A stretch of DNA of 64,000 nucleotides from Sphaerisporangium siamense (lineage in GTDB: Bacteria > Actinomycetota > Actinomycetes > Streptosporangiales > Streptosporangiaceae). Made by a program: the position numbers and the translations under genes. Below are positions 9,701 to 17,359 of the stretch, one piece after another (the stretch's first letter is position 1; the number at the start of each line of letters is the position of its first letter). The notes beneath the pieces are model-generated. The model was not told where the DNA came from, ran no database searches, and saw nothing but the letters and a program-made list of their open reading frames with translations. The stretch spans positions 868,001 to 932,000 of the forward strand of contig NZ_JACHND010000001.1 of NCBI RefSeq assembly GCF_014205275.1, read 5' to 3'.

Positions 9701-10858
9701 ACCGGCACCATCCACGACGCCCGCACCGGCCGCTTCAGCGGTCGCACCAGCGCCGAAGCCGGTGTCAGAGCCGTCGCCTGTGTCAGGCAGGTTGGCGGTC
9801 AAGCCTTCGCGGCTGATCATCACGGCGCACGCGGTGCCGGTCACCATCGTGGCGATCCGCTGGGCGGGGTAGTCCGGGTCCAACGGGACATACGCCCCGC
9901 CGGCCTTCAGCACCCCCAGAACCGCGACCAGCAGATCCACCGAACGGTCCAGGCACACCCCCACCCGCACATCCGGCCCCACACCACGCTCACGCAGATA
10001 GCGGGCCACACGGTTGGCGGCGGCGTTCACCTGCCGATAGCTGTACCTGTCCTGGCCCTGCACCACCGCGACCGCGTCAGGGGCACGCCGCACCTGCGCC
10101 TCGAACCCCTCGTGCAGGCACACCTCAGACGGCAGATCACAGGCGGTGGCATTCCACGCGACCAGCATCCGCTCCAGCTCGGCATCCCCCAGCAACCGCA
10201 ACCGCGCCACCGCACGATCGGGAGAACGCCACGCCTCCTCCACCAGAGTCGCCACGTGCCCGAGCAGCCGTGCCGCCGTCCCGGCGTCGAACAACCCCGG
10301 GTCGTACCAGAGCTCCACCGCCACGCCCCCGCGCGCACCGGAACCCGCACGAACCACCAACTCCAGCTCATGCCCCGGCCCCGGGGACGCCGCCCCATCC
10401 CGCCCGGCGAACCGGATGGCCACCGGCCACCCTCCGGACCCGTCATCACCCTCGGCCGAGGCGATGACCTCGCCGCCACGCATCAACTCACGCAGCGACG
10501 GCTCACCGGTGAACACGAACCCCACCCGCGCGACCGACCCCGCGACCACCGGATCGACACGCTCCACCGCCTCAGCGGAATCGGGAACGGCAGGCCCCTC
10601 GTCCCCCGCACCCGCGACGTCATCCCGGCGGTGCAGAGCGACGTGATCCTGACCGGTATAGCGGGACAGCACGGCCGCGAACCCGGCCGTCAGCGCATCA
10701 CGCCAGGACGCTGCTAAAAGCGAGATGTCCACACCTAGTTCGCCGTGCACCACGTCCGAACATCGGGGCGTCACGCCAGGGCGACGCGAGCGGTCGGTGG
10801 GCAACAGCACCAGAGGCCAAGAGAACGGGGTGGTGTCCTGGCGGGGGTCAGTGATCAC
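6701..10858 (-). CDS. Nonribosomal peptide synthetase: truncated C - A - T - C
   Basis: 1385 residues. Residues 1-240 match only the C-terminal lobe of a condensation domain and lack HHxxxDG. Residues 248-790 are an adenylation domain with AYVPLDPDYP, HTSGSTGEPK, LYRTGDVARF, GRADFQVKINGLRVELGEIE and NGKLDR. A thiolation domain follows (LGGDSIRAI, Ser833), then a complete condensation domain with HHVLIDG at 1086-1092. There is no thioesterase. The motifs LGGDWVPVPLPG and GGATEASI resemble the MbtB/AngR class. My manual specificity read is D-M-Y-N-V-L-M-I-H-K, close to Cys codes, with low certainty. The start overlaps the SHMT-like stop by GTGA, so the two are co-translated. Confidence 0.88.
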   Translation of the reverse strand: MITDPRQDTTPFSWPLVLLPTDRSRRPGVTPRCSDVVHGELGVDISLLAASWRDALTAGFAAVLSRYTGQDHVALHRRDDVAGAGDEGPAVPDSAEAVERVDPVVAGSVARVGFVFTGEPSLRELMRGGEVIASAEGDDGSGGWPVAIRFAGRDGAASPGPGHELELVVRAGSGARGGVAVELWYDPGLFDAGTAARLLGHVATLVEEAWRSPDRAVARLRLLGDAELERMLVAWNATACDLPSEVCLHEGFEAQVRRAPDAVAVVQGQDRYSYRQVNAAANRVARYLRERGVGPDVRVGVCLDRSVDLLVAVLGVLKAGGAYVPLDPDYPAQRIATMVTGTACAVMISREGLTANLPDTGDGSDTGFGAGATAEAAGAGVVDGAGLPRAGAGGDGGRLLLLDRDTALLAAQPDDDLGPTSGPEDLCYIIHTSGSTGEPKPIALRHRGVMNNLADLNTRFQVGPWDAVLALSSPSFDMSVYEFLGLTIAGGRVVIPEASHAKDPAHWAQLLTREHITIWNSAPALLGLLIDHLEQAGLGSAAGENAPPGLALRLVLLGGDWVPVPLPGRVRVWAAQVRFVVMGGATEASIHSTIFEVDRVDPSWRSIPYGRPMANQRVYILDGSLRPVPPGVAGELYLAGVGLARGYLGRPEQTAERFIDDWSYGPVVGERLYRTGDVARFGADGLVELLGRADFQVKINGLRVELGEIEAVLRAHQSVAQVAVMARQGRLAAYIVPATSTEVDVENLRAYAATRLPAFMVPAAFVVMERLPLTPNGKLDRGGLPDPRLGGTGTGYRAPRSAVEKTLAQVLAHVLEVERVGLDDEFIALGGDSIRAIQLTSRARAYGLHITAKQVLQSRTLADLAASVTDTATEPAAIGGAVAVVGKATVGDAPVNGTAAGNSHGDDGDPGGVLSGDGIPGGDGRGSGPLVEVSQEDMDYWGQDHPHISDVWPVTPLQAGMLFESMLNDSGHDAYHLQTVYHLSGEVDPVRMRAAAQAVLERHPNLRVAFVEDELGDTVQIVVDGVELPWKHLDLGELAEDERDEAFRRFLAEDEVSRFAPGTAPLLRMTLVRLGPGRTALVLTIHHVLIDGWSEHVLGRDLVKLYAADGDASALPPARPYRDFLAWLSRQDREASAKAWAEELAGVDGPTTVLPALAAPRAAAEEAPGGVGEVVLPVSVADARAYGRRCAELGVTLNTLVQGAWAVLVSALTGREDVVFGAVVSGRPGTLAEVDGMVGLFINTIPVRVRRAPDATVAELLTGLQARQIALLDHHHHSLGEIQRAAGFDTLFDTLVAFQSYLWNREDDAGAGGVELTGVDSIGGNSYPLTLVVEAGRMILQYQRHLLDQDTAERVAAGFRSVLDQMASDPARRLGTLEVPPPDGR

Positions 10859-12318
10859 TGGCCGGCTCCTCGTCCGTAGCGGTCATCGCTCCCATCGAAC
10901 GGCAGCGGATGCCGTACGCACAATCTCCGCACGTCCGCGCGGACCTCGGCCGCCACCGCCGGATCGGTACGGAACTCGGTGTCGGACGACGCGGTGGTGG
11001 CCGTGAGCACGGCGTGCACGAGGCGGGCGCATTCGCGCATCTCCTGTGGGCCCATGCCCCGCTGGGCCAGGATGTTGGTCCCGAGCCGCAGCCCGCTGGT
11101 CACCAGCGGCGGCCGGACGTCCCCGGGGACGCGGTTGCGGTTGGCGAGGATTCCGCACTCCTCCAGCGCACGCTCGGCGACGACCCCCGTCAGCCCGCGC
11201 GCGGCGAGGTCGATCACGACCATGTGGTTGTCCGTGCCGCCGGTCAGGACCTCGTACCCGAGCCCGGACAGCTCCTCGGCGAGCGTCCGCGCGTCCTCCA
11301 CGATCAGCCGTGCCACCCGCCTGAACCCCGGCCCGGACGCGATCGCGAACGCACGGGCCATCGCCGCGACCGTCGCGGGGCTCGGCGTCCCCTGCGACTG
11401 CGGGAAGACGGCCCGCTGCATCAGCCGGGACAGCGGCGTGCGCCCGTCCGGCCCAGGGCTCTCGTGCTCGCGCCCGCTGAGGATGATCCCGCCGCGCGGC
11501 CCGGCGAGCTGCTTGTACGTGCTGGTCGTCGTCACGTGGGCGACGTCGATCGGGCTCGGGTGCTCCCCGGAGACCACCAGCCCGGCGAGATGCGAGATGT
11601 CCGCCAGCAGGTACGCCCCCACCGAGTCGGCGATCTCGCGGAACCGCTCGAACTCGATCACACGCGGATAGGCGCTGGCCCCGGCGATCATCACCTGCGG
11701 CCGATGCTCCAAGGCCAGCTCCGCCGCCTGGCCGTAGTCGATGTATCCGGAGCGATCCAGCCCGTAGTGCACGGCGCGGTAATGACGCCCGGTCACCGAC
11801 GCCCGGGACCCGTGGGTCAGGTGCCCGCCGGCGTCCAGGTCGAGGGCGAGCAGCGTCCCACCCGGCGGGAGCAGCGCCGCCAGCACCGCCAGGTTCGCCG
11901 AGGAGCACGAATGCGGCTGCACGTTGGCGTACCGCGCCCCGAACAGGACCTTGGCCCGCTCGACCGCCAGCGTCTCCACCTGGTCGAACTGCGCGGACCC
12001 GGGGTGGTATCGGGCCCCCGGATATCCCTCCACCGTCAGGTTGGACAGCACGGCCCCGCCCGCCGCCAGCACCGACAGGTCGGCGACGCTGGCCGAGGCG
12101 ATCATCGCCAGCGTCGTGGCCTGCTGGCCCGCCTCGGCGTCCAGCAACCCGGCCAGCTCGGGGTCGTCGCGGTGCAGGGACTCCATGCCGATGCGCAGCA
12201 GCTCCGCCTGCTCGCTCACCGTCCCGATCAGGGCGGCCGGCTCATCCTCCGCGGAACCGGCGTCCATGCGTGCGGTCTCCACCGCCGCGGTGTTCATCCG
12301 ACCGGCCATCTCCGGCAC
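10855..12318 (-). CDS. Divergent serine hydroxymethyltransferase-like PLP enzyme (biosynthetic)
   Basis: 487 residues, a fold-type I PLP enzyme. The PLP lysine motif reads TTTSTYKQLAGPRGG, where canonical SHMT has TTTHK, so the His before the lysine is Tyr. Around the active site, canonical NKYAEGYPGKRYYGG is here NLTVEGYPGARYHPG: the glutamate is kept but two tyrosines are replaced by Thr and His. These changes suggest an altered aldol or transferase reaction, such as alpha-methylserine or beta-hydroxy amino acid formation, rather than housekeeping GlyA. It is first in an operon with the NRPS and probably supplies its substrate. GTG at 12318 is used; ATG at 12297 is an alternative. Confidence 0.75.
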   Translation of the reverse strand: MPEMAGRMNTAAVETARMDAGSAEDEPAALIGTVSEQAELLRIGMESLHRDDPELAGLLDAEAGQQATTLAMIASASVADLSVLAAGGAVLSNLTVEGYPGARYHPGSAQFDQVETLAVERAKVLFGARYANVQPHSCSSANLAVLAALLPPGGTLLALDLDAGGHLTHGSRASVTGRHYRAVHYGLDRSGYIDYGQAAELALEHRPQVMIAGASAYPRVIEFERFREIADSVGAYLLADISHLAGLVVSGEHPSPIDVAHVTTTSTYKQLAGPRGGIILSGREHESPGPDGRTPLSRLMQRAVFPQSQGTPSPATVAAMARAFAIASGPGFRRVARLIVEDARTLAEELSGLGYEVLTGGTDNHMVVIDLAARGLTGVVAERALEECGILANRNRVPGDVRPPLVTSGLRLGTNILAQRGMGPQEMRECARLVHAVLTATTASSDTEFRTDPAVAAEVRADVRRLCVRHPLPFDGSDDRYGRGAGQ

Positions 12319-13048
12319 CCCATCTCACGCATTGAGAACGACATGGAAAGGCGAATAACATTCGGCCCGCCACCGCAGGAGAAGCTTACGTCGGGAGCAT
12401 TGGATCGCACGAGCCCGCCACCGGAAACTTCCGCGAAAATCCGCACCCGCTTTCCGCGACAAGAACGACCGGCATCATCCCAGCTCAGCCCAGGTGACCC
12501 AGCACAACAAAGAACACGAAACCGACGAATGTACAAATAACTTGCAGCCGAACAGGCCACCCCCGAATACGACGATGAGACCCGGGCTCCCTTATGAGCG
12601 ATATCGCGTAACCGGAATCGGGCCCCACCCATGAACCACCACCCCCAAGCCCCCGGGATCCCCCCTCCCTACGGCGACCAGGGGGCCAGAGACCTCGGGC
12701 GAAGGAGCCGCCGCCCGCGTCCGCGGTGACGAGGACCCGCCGAGGGCAGGTTCGGCTGCACGCCGAGATCTCCGCCCCCCGGCCGTCGGCGAGCCGGTCC
12801 AGACGATGCCACCACAGGCGGCGCCGGCGAGCCCCCACCGGCCACTCCCCTGGGATGTCGCCTGTCTTCCTAAAGCGCTGCACGATACGCGAAAGCGGAG
12901 CAATATTCATACATTCGCTCATTGTCGACACACCATTGAAGTTCCAATCGGACACCGACTCCCGGGATCTCCATAGCGCCGAACGAGTCATTAGCCGGTA
13001 TGCGAGAGTTCCTGGAACACAGCCGGGCGACCGAGTACGGTGACTGTC
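12319..13048. other. 730-bp stretch without a confident gene
   Basis: This lies between the divergent SHMT-NRPS operon and the superoxide dismutase-like gene, so it must hold both promoters. A minus-strand frame at 12485-13066 (including MSECMNIAPLSRIVQRFRKTG) has poor codon character after that opening and ends in a hydrophobic tail; it might be a decayed regulator. I do not call a gene here. Confidence 0.4.
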
Positions 13049-13645
13049 ATGCCTGGAAAAGTGCATCTTGCTTTAGTGGCCGCGTTGAGCGTGGGCGCGG
13101 CGGGTCTCGCTTTCGCCGGGACCGCCGAGGCTATGCTGGGTCAACCGGCGGCCGAGGCCATCATCAGGAATGTCGACGGCGCGAGCGTCGGCTCGCTCCG
13201 CATCGAACACAGGGATTCCAGCACGCCCAGGATCACCGTCGCCGTCCGGGGCCTCCCTGCCGGATATCACGGCTTCCACATTCACACGACGGGCGTCTGC
13301 GATCCCCGATCGATCGACCCGAACACCGGCAGCCCGTTCTTCAGCGCGGGCGGCCACTTCAACCTCGGCACCGGCTCACACCCCGACCACTCCGGCGACC
13401 TGCCGCCCCTCCTGGTGGGCGCGGACGGCACCGGCAGCGCGTCCTTCGTCACCGACCGGTTCCGTGCCAAGCAGCTCCTCGACACCGACGGCAGCGCCGT
13501 CATCGTCCACGCCCGCCCCGACAACCAGGCCAACATCCCCGACCGCTACCACAGCGCGGACGACAAGTCCGGCCCCGACGCCGACACCCTGAAAACCGGC
13601 GACGCCGGCGCCCGCCTGGCCTGCGGCGTAATCAAGAACCGCTGA
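13049..13645 (+). CDS. sodC: Exported Cu/Zn superoxide dismutase-like protein
   Basis: About 198 residues from the ATG at 13049 (a GTG nine bases upstream is possible). A signal peptide (LALVAALSVGAAGLAFAGTAEA) precedes a SodC-like fold. Copper-site histidines lie in GFHIHTTGVC, the zinc-site series in GGHFNLGTGSHPDHSGDLPPL, the last copper His in AVIVHARPDN, and the substrate-guiding Arg in ARLACGVI. All key positions look intact, so activity against superoxide outside the membrane is likely. The two Cys (GVC, LAC) fit the family disulphide. No clear Shine-Dalgarno is seen. Confidence 0.85.
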   Translation: MPGKVHLALVAALSVGAAGLAFAGTAEAMLGQPAAEAIIRNVDGASVGSLRIEHRDSSTPRITVAVRGLPAGYHGFHIHTTGVCDPRSIDPNTGSPFFSAGGHFNLGTGSHPDHSGDLPPLLVGADGTGSASFVTDRFRAKQLLDTDGSAVIVHARPDNQANIPDRYHSADDKSGPDADTLKTGDAGARLACGVIKNR

Positions 13646-13701
13646 CGCCACCCATTCGGAACCGCGTTTCGACAGGCCGCGCCGCTCGATTTCCATCACC
13701 G

Positions 13702-13783
13702 CTCTGACCTGTGGAGGCACAAATCCCAGCCTGGGCAGGACTCAAGTCGGCCCAGTCATCAAAAGGATATCCACAGGTCAGAG
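13702..13783. repeat. 14-bp perfect inverted repeat with 54-bp spacer
   Basis: CTCTGACCTGTGGA (13702-13715) is repeated inverted as TCCACAGGTCAGAG (13770-13783). It lies between the sodC-like gene and the LysR gene, which face each other. It could be a large-loop terminator or a small mobile-element remnant. Confidence 0.6.
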
Positions 13784-13931
13784 GGCTGAATGGAACGACA
13801 ATGACGCGCGTCTCCGATATTTCTCCAGTGGTGCACGTCGTAGCGTCGTCTTCACACCCACTCGACACGGAAATCGAATATCAATCTCCACGTCATCTTC
13901 CGCCTCGGCATGGACACCGCCGAGGCGGCGT

Positions 13932-14867
13932 TCAGCGTGGGATGGTCCAGTCCGGCGTCCAGGTTCCGGCGGCGTCATGGTCTGCCGTCGCGGCGGCGAG
14001 GTGGGCGCGGAGGGTGGCCATCGCGGGGTGAGGGTTGTCGCGGTGCCACAGGAGTGAGTGCGGGTAGACCGGCGTGGGGTCGGTCACCGGGATGCGGCGC
14101 AGGCCGTGGCCGGCGGGCCAGACGAGGCGGGTGTGCTCGCCCATGAACGTGGCCAGGGCCGGGGTGTCGGCGATGGTGTCGAGGAGCGCGTCGGAGCCGA
14201 AGTTGGGGCCGGTCGCCTCGATGGTGAGGCCGAACTCGGCGACCAGGTCGTCGTAGTAGGCGGCCCACTCCGTACCGGGGACGATGCCGGGCATCCAGAT
14301 CCGGTGCCCGGCGAGCTGGGCCAGGCGCACCGACCGGGCGGACGCCAGCGCGTGCCCGGGGCCGGTGAGGAGCTGGAGCGGCTCGTCGAGCACCCGCACG
14401 GCCTCGATGTCCTCAGGCAGGGGCCGGCCCGGCACGGCGACGGCGCGGAAGGACGCGTCGATCACGCCGGACCGGATGGCGGCGACGGCCGTCTCGATGT
14501 CGAACAGCATCACCACGTCGAGCTCGATCTCGGGGCGCGCGCGGTGGAAGTCCCGCAGCAGGCCCGACGCCGCGCCGCGTGAGGCGATCATGTCGACGCG
14601 CAGCGGACGGCTGCCGGTGCGGACGGACGCGACCGCGCGCTCGGCGACCCGGAGCAGTTCGCGGGCGTGGGGCAGGAACGCCTGCCCGTCGATGGTGAGC
14701 TCGGCACCGCGCGGGGTGCGGGTGAACAGCCGTACGCCGAGGGTGCGCTCCAGCGCGGCGATGCGTTTCGAGACGGCCTGCTGGGTGACCGCCAGCTCGG
14801 CGGCGGCCTGCTGGAACTGCCCCGCGTCGGCGGCGGCGACGAAGGTCAGGACGGCGTCGAGGTCCAT
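13932..14867 (-). CDS. LysR-family transcriptional regulator
   Basis: 311 residues. The N-terminal winged HTH (LTFVAAADAGQFQQAAAELAVTQQAVSKRIAALERTLGVRLFTR) is typical, followed by a type 2 periplasmic-binding-like effector domain. It is divergent from the MFS/isochorismatase-like pair, the standard LysR arrangement, and a long palindrome sits in the shared intergenic region ten bases from its start. I infer that it controls the transporter operon and itself. The inducer is unknown. Confidence 0.88.
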   Translation of the reverse strand: MDLDAVLTFVAAADAGQFQQAAAELAVTQQAVSKRIAALERTLGVRLFTRTPRGAELTIDGQAFLPHARELLRVAERAVASVRTGSRPLRVDMIASRGAASGLLRDFHRARPEIELDVVMLFDIETAVAAIRSGVIDASFRAVAVPGRPLPEDIEAVRVLDEPLQLLTGPGHALASARSVRLAQLAGHRIWMPGIVPGTEWAAYYDDLVAEFGLTIEATGPNFGSDALLDTIADTPALATFMGEHTRLVWPAGHGLRRIPVTDPTPVYPHSLLWHRDNPHPAMATLRAHLAAATADHDAAGTWTPDWTIPR

Positions 14868-14876
14868 GCGGACACC

Positions 14877-14906
14877 CTAGGCGTACAACCACGGGTTGTG
14901 GCCTAG
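14877..14906. promoter_or_regulatory. Palindromic operator candidate for the LysR regulator
   Basis: Two nested inverted repeats: outer CTAGGC...GCCTAG and inner ACAACC-ACG-GGTTGT, centred between the divergent LysR (start 14867) and MFS (start 15002) genes. Size and position fit a LysR recognition site. Confidence 0.55.
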
Positions 14907-15001
14907 CGTCCTCGCGGTTGTTTGATCCCCTGGTCCGGCACGCGGTTCGATACTCGCGATCGCGGTTCGGTTGTGCGGGCGAGGGGCGAGGAGCGTCGGG
15001 C

Positions 15002-16384
15002 ATGCGGAGCGGGCACCGGTTGGGGCGGCGGTTCGGGTGGCTCTGGGCAGCGTACGGGACCAGCGCCCTCGGCACGTGGCTCGCCTTCGGCGCGTTCCCG
15101 CTGATCGCCATCCAGGTGTTGCACGCCGGGCCGGCGGAGGTCGCGGCGTTGTCCTCCGTGGGGGCTTTGGTGGGCGCGGTCGTGGCGACGCCGCTCGGCC
15201 CGTGGGTGGAGTTCCGCCGCAAGCGGCCGGTGCTGATCGGGATGGACCTGGTACGGTTCGCGGCGCTGCTGACGATCCCCGCCGCGTTCGCGCTCGGCGT
15301 CCTCTCCTTCGTGCAACTCCTGCTGGTCTCGGTCATCGTCGCGGCGGCCGACATCACCTTCCGCGCCGCCTCCGGCGCGTACCTGAAGACGCTCCTCCCG
15401 GCCGAGCACCTGCTCGTCGCCAACGCCCGCTTCGAGTCCACATCCTGGACGACCACCATCATCGGACCACCGCTCGGCGGCGCCGCGATCGGAATCCTCG
15501 GCCCGGTGACCACAGTGCTGGCCGACGCGGTCAGCTACCTACTCTCGGCCCTGAGCATCCGCGCGACACGCGGCCGTGAGCCACGGCCCGAACGCCCGGA
15601 GGCCGCGCCCAAGCGGGCCGGAGGGAAGAGGGTGTCCACTACCCGCGGCACGCCACGGGACGTCTCGCGCGTACGGGCCAGCAGGAAGAAGGCGTCCCCT
15701 ACCCGCGGCGCGCCCCAGGAGGCCCCGCGCATGCGGGCCGGGGACCTGCTCGACGGCTGGCGGTACATCCTCGCCGACGCGACGCTGCGTCCGCTGTTCT
15801 TCAACACCGCCTTGTTCAACGGCCTGGTGATGGCCATCGACGCACTGCTGGCCGTCCTGATGCTCGGCCGCCTCGGGTTCACGCCGTGGCAGTACGGCCT
15901 CGCCTTCGCCGCGCCCGCGCTCGGCGGACTGTTCGGTTCACGACTGGCCCGACCGCTCGCCACCCGCTTCGGACAGCACCGGGTCCTGGTCGTGTCCGGG
16001 ACCCTGCGCGCGCTCTGGCCCATCGGCCTGGCCTTCCTGGGCCCGGGCACCGGAGGTCTGCTGCTGGTGATGGGCGTAGAACTCGGGCTCATCTTCTGCT
16101 GCGCTGTCTTCAACCCCGTCTACGCCACCTACCGCCTGGAGCGCAGCCCGACCGACCGGGTCTCCCGCACACTGTCCGCCTGGGCGGTGACGACGAAGGC
16201 CTCGACCGCACTCCTGACGGCCGTATGGGGCGTGCTGGGCACCCTGCTCGGCCCACGCACGGCCATCGCCCTGGCCGGCGTCCTCCTCCTGGCCACCCCC
16301 CTGCTACTCCCCCGACGCGCCCCGGCACCCCGCACCGAACAGGACCCGGCTCAGCACGCCCTGATCACCCAAGGAGAGAAATGA
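15002..16384 (+). CDS. MFS transporter (efflux-type, 12 TM)
   Basis: 460 residues from the ATG at 15002, with GAGGAG about ten bases upstream. Two halves of about six hydrophobic helices are separated by a central loop of unusual length (about residues 190-250). The first half has a motif A-like EFRRKRPVLIGMD after TM2. The loop is built of 20-residue tandem repeats rich in K, R, S, T and P. It resembles enterobactin/macrolide-type MFS exporters; substrate unknown. Its stop overlaps the next start (ATGA), giving a two-gene operon under the divergent LysR regulator. Confidence 0.85.
   Translation: MRSGHRLGRRFGWLWAAYGTSALGTWLAFGAFPLIAIQVLHAGPAEVAALSSVGALVGAVVATPLGPWVEFRRKRPVLIGMDLVRFAALLTIPAAFALGVLSFVQLLLVSVIVAAADITFRAASGAYLKTLLPAEHLLVANARFESTSWTTTIIGPPLGGAAIGILGPVTTVLADAVSYLLSALSIRATRGREPRPERPEAAPKRAGGKRVSTTRGTPRDVSRVRASRKKASPTRGAPQEAPRMRAGDLLDGWRYILADATLRPLFFNTALFNGLVMAIDALLAVLMLGRLGFTPWQYGLAFAAPALGGLFGSRLARPLATRFGQHRVLVVSGTLRALWPIGLAFLGPGTGGLLLVMGVELGLIFCCAVFNPVYATYRLERSPTDRVSRTLSAWAVTTKASTALLTAVWGVLGTLLGPRTAIALAGVLLLATPLLLPRRAPAPRTEQDPAQHALITQGEK
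15601..15740 (+). repeat. 60-bp tandem repeat, about 2.3 copies, inside the MFS gene
   Basis: The sequence realigns on itself at exactly 60-bp offsets. The translated units begin EAAPKRAGGKRV, DVSRVRASRKKA and EAPRMRAGD. The period is a multiple of three, so the cytoplasmic loop was lengthened in frame. Confidence 0.7.
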
Positions 16385-17037
16385 CCGACACGCCCCCGGC
16401 ACTCGACCCCCGGACGTCCGCACTACTCGTCATGGACTTCCAGCAGGGAATCCTGGCCTCGCTCCCCGGCCTGGCCGCCCCGGAAGCGCTGCTGTCACGA
16501 GTGGCCGGCGCCATCGCCGACATGCGCACACACGGCGCCACCATCGCCTACGTACGAGTCGCATTCACCGAAGCCGACTGGACGGCGATCCCACCGACCA
16601 ACAAAACCTTCTCCTACCTCGGCCAACAGCGCCTCATGCACCACGCCGACCCCGCCACGGACATCCACCACCGCCTCGCCCCCGAGCCCGGCGACATCAC
16701 CGTCCGCAAAACCCGCTACAGCGCACTCTCCACAACAGACCTGGACCGACGACTACGAGACCGCGAAATCACCACCCTGGTAATAGCCGGCATCACCACC
16801 ACCGGTGCCGTCCTATCGACCGTCACCGACGCCGCCGACCGCGACTACCAGATCTACATCCTTTCCGACGCCATCACCGACCCCGACCCGCAGACCCACC
16901 AGACCCTGATGACGGGCATCTTCCCCAGACTGGCCCACATCATCGACACCACCGACCTGCACTCGCTCCTGCATGATGGCCGACCTCGAATTCATCCAGA
17001 AACAGCCGAAGATCCAAAAGGCCCAGCGGGAGCGTGA
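16381..17037 (+). CDS. Isochorismatase-fold protein lacking the catalytic Cys
   Basis: 218 residues. The family Asp is in LLVMDFQQGI and the Lys in VRKTRYSALS. The position normally holding the nucleophilic Cys (GVTTxxCV) reads GITTTGAVLST, so Cys is replaced by Ala. Isochorismatases proper (EntB, PhzD) also lack this Cys and hydrolyse vinyl ethers, so this is either such a hydrolase or a non-catalytic relative, not an amidase. The start ATG overlaps the MFS stop (ATGA). Confidence 0.75.
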   Translation: MTDTPPALDPRTSALLVMDFQQGILASLPGLAAPEALLSRVAGAIADMRTHGATIAYVRVAFTEADWTAIPPTNKTFSYLGQQRLMHHADPATDIHHRLAPEPGDITVRKTRYSALSTTDLDRRLRDREITTLVIAGITTTGAVLSTVTDAADRDYQIYILSDAITDPDPQTHQTLMTGIFPRLAHIIDTTDLHSLLHDGRPRIHPETAEDPKGPAGA

Positions 17038-17074
17038 AAGACGCGCTGACAACGAAGAACCCCAGGCCAGAAGT

Positions 17075-17359
17075 ATGACCCCGCACGTCCTTCACGTCCG
17101 GACATTCCTGCTTCACGACGGCGAGCATGTCGGCGTTGACGCATTCCTTCGGCCGGGACGACATCCCGCCGGCCGCGAGGTCGTCACCGTGGCCGTCCGC
17201 GACCTGGAGGCCATCCGCGCCGAGCTCGAACCGAACGGACGCATCGGCCGGACCCTGCTGTCCGACAGCAACCCGACCCCCGCCAACCTCGCCCGCGACG
17301 AGTGCCTAGACCTGCTGCGCGCGGCGCTCGCCGGGCTCCTCCCTCAGGACGCCTCATGA
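17075..17359 (+). CDS. Hypothetical protein, 94 residues
   Basis: MTPHVLHVRTFLLHDGEHVGVDAFL... with a C-terminal amphipathic helix (DECLDLLRAALAGLLP). Codon use is typical for the region. I see no recognisable family, signal peptide or membrane segment. It starts 37 bases after the isochorismatase-like gene and could be a third operon member. Confidence 0.45.
   Translation: MTPHVLHVRTFLLHDGEHVGVDAFLRPGRHPAGREVVTVAVRDLEAIRAELEPNGRIGRTLLSDSNPTPANLARDECLDLLRAALAGLLPQDAS

Noticed and set aside
10909-12540. 543-codon + strand open frame over the SHMT-like gene
   Set aside because: Shadow frame; the - strand has the PLP-enzyme motifs and coupling to the NRPS.
12485-13066. Possible - strand regulator gene upstream of the SHMT operon
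   Set aside because: Only the first about 20 residues look gene-like, there is no ribosome site, and the rest is low complexity. Left as unannotated intergenic DNA.
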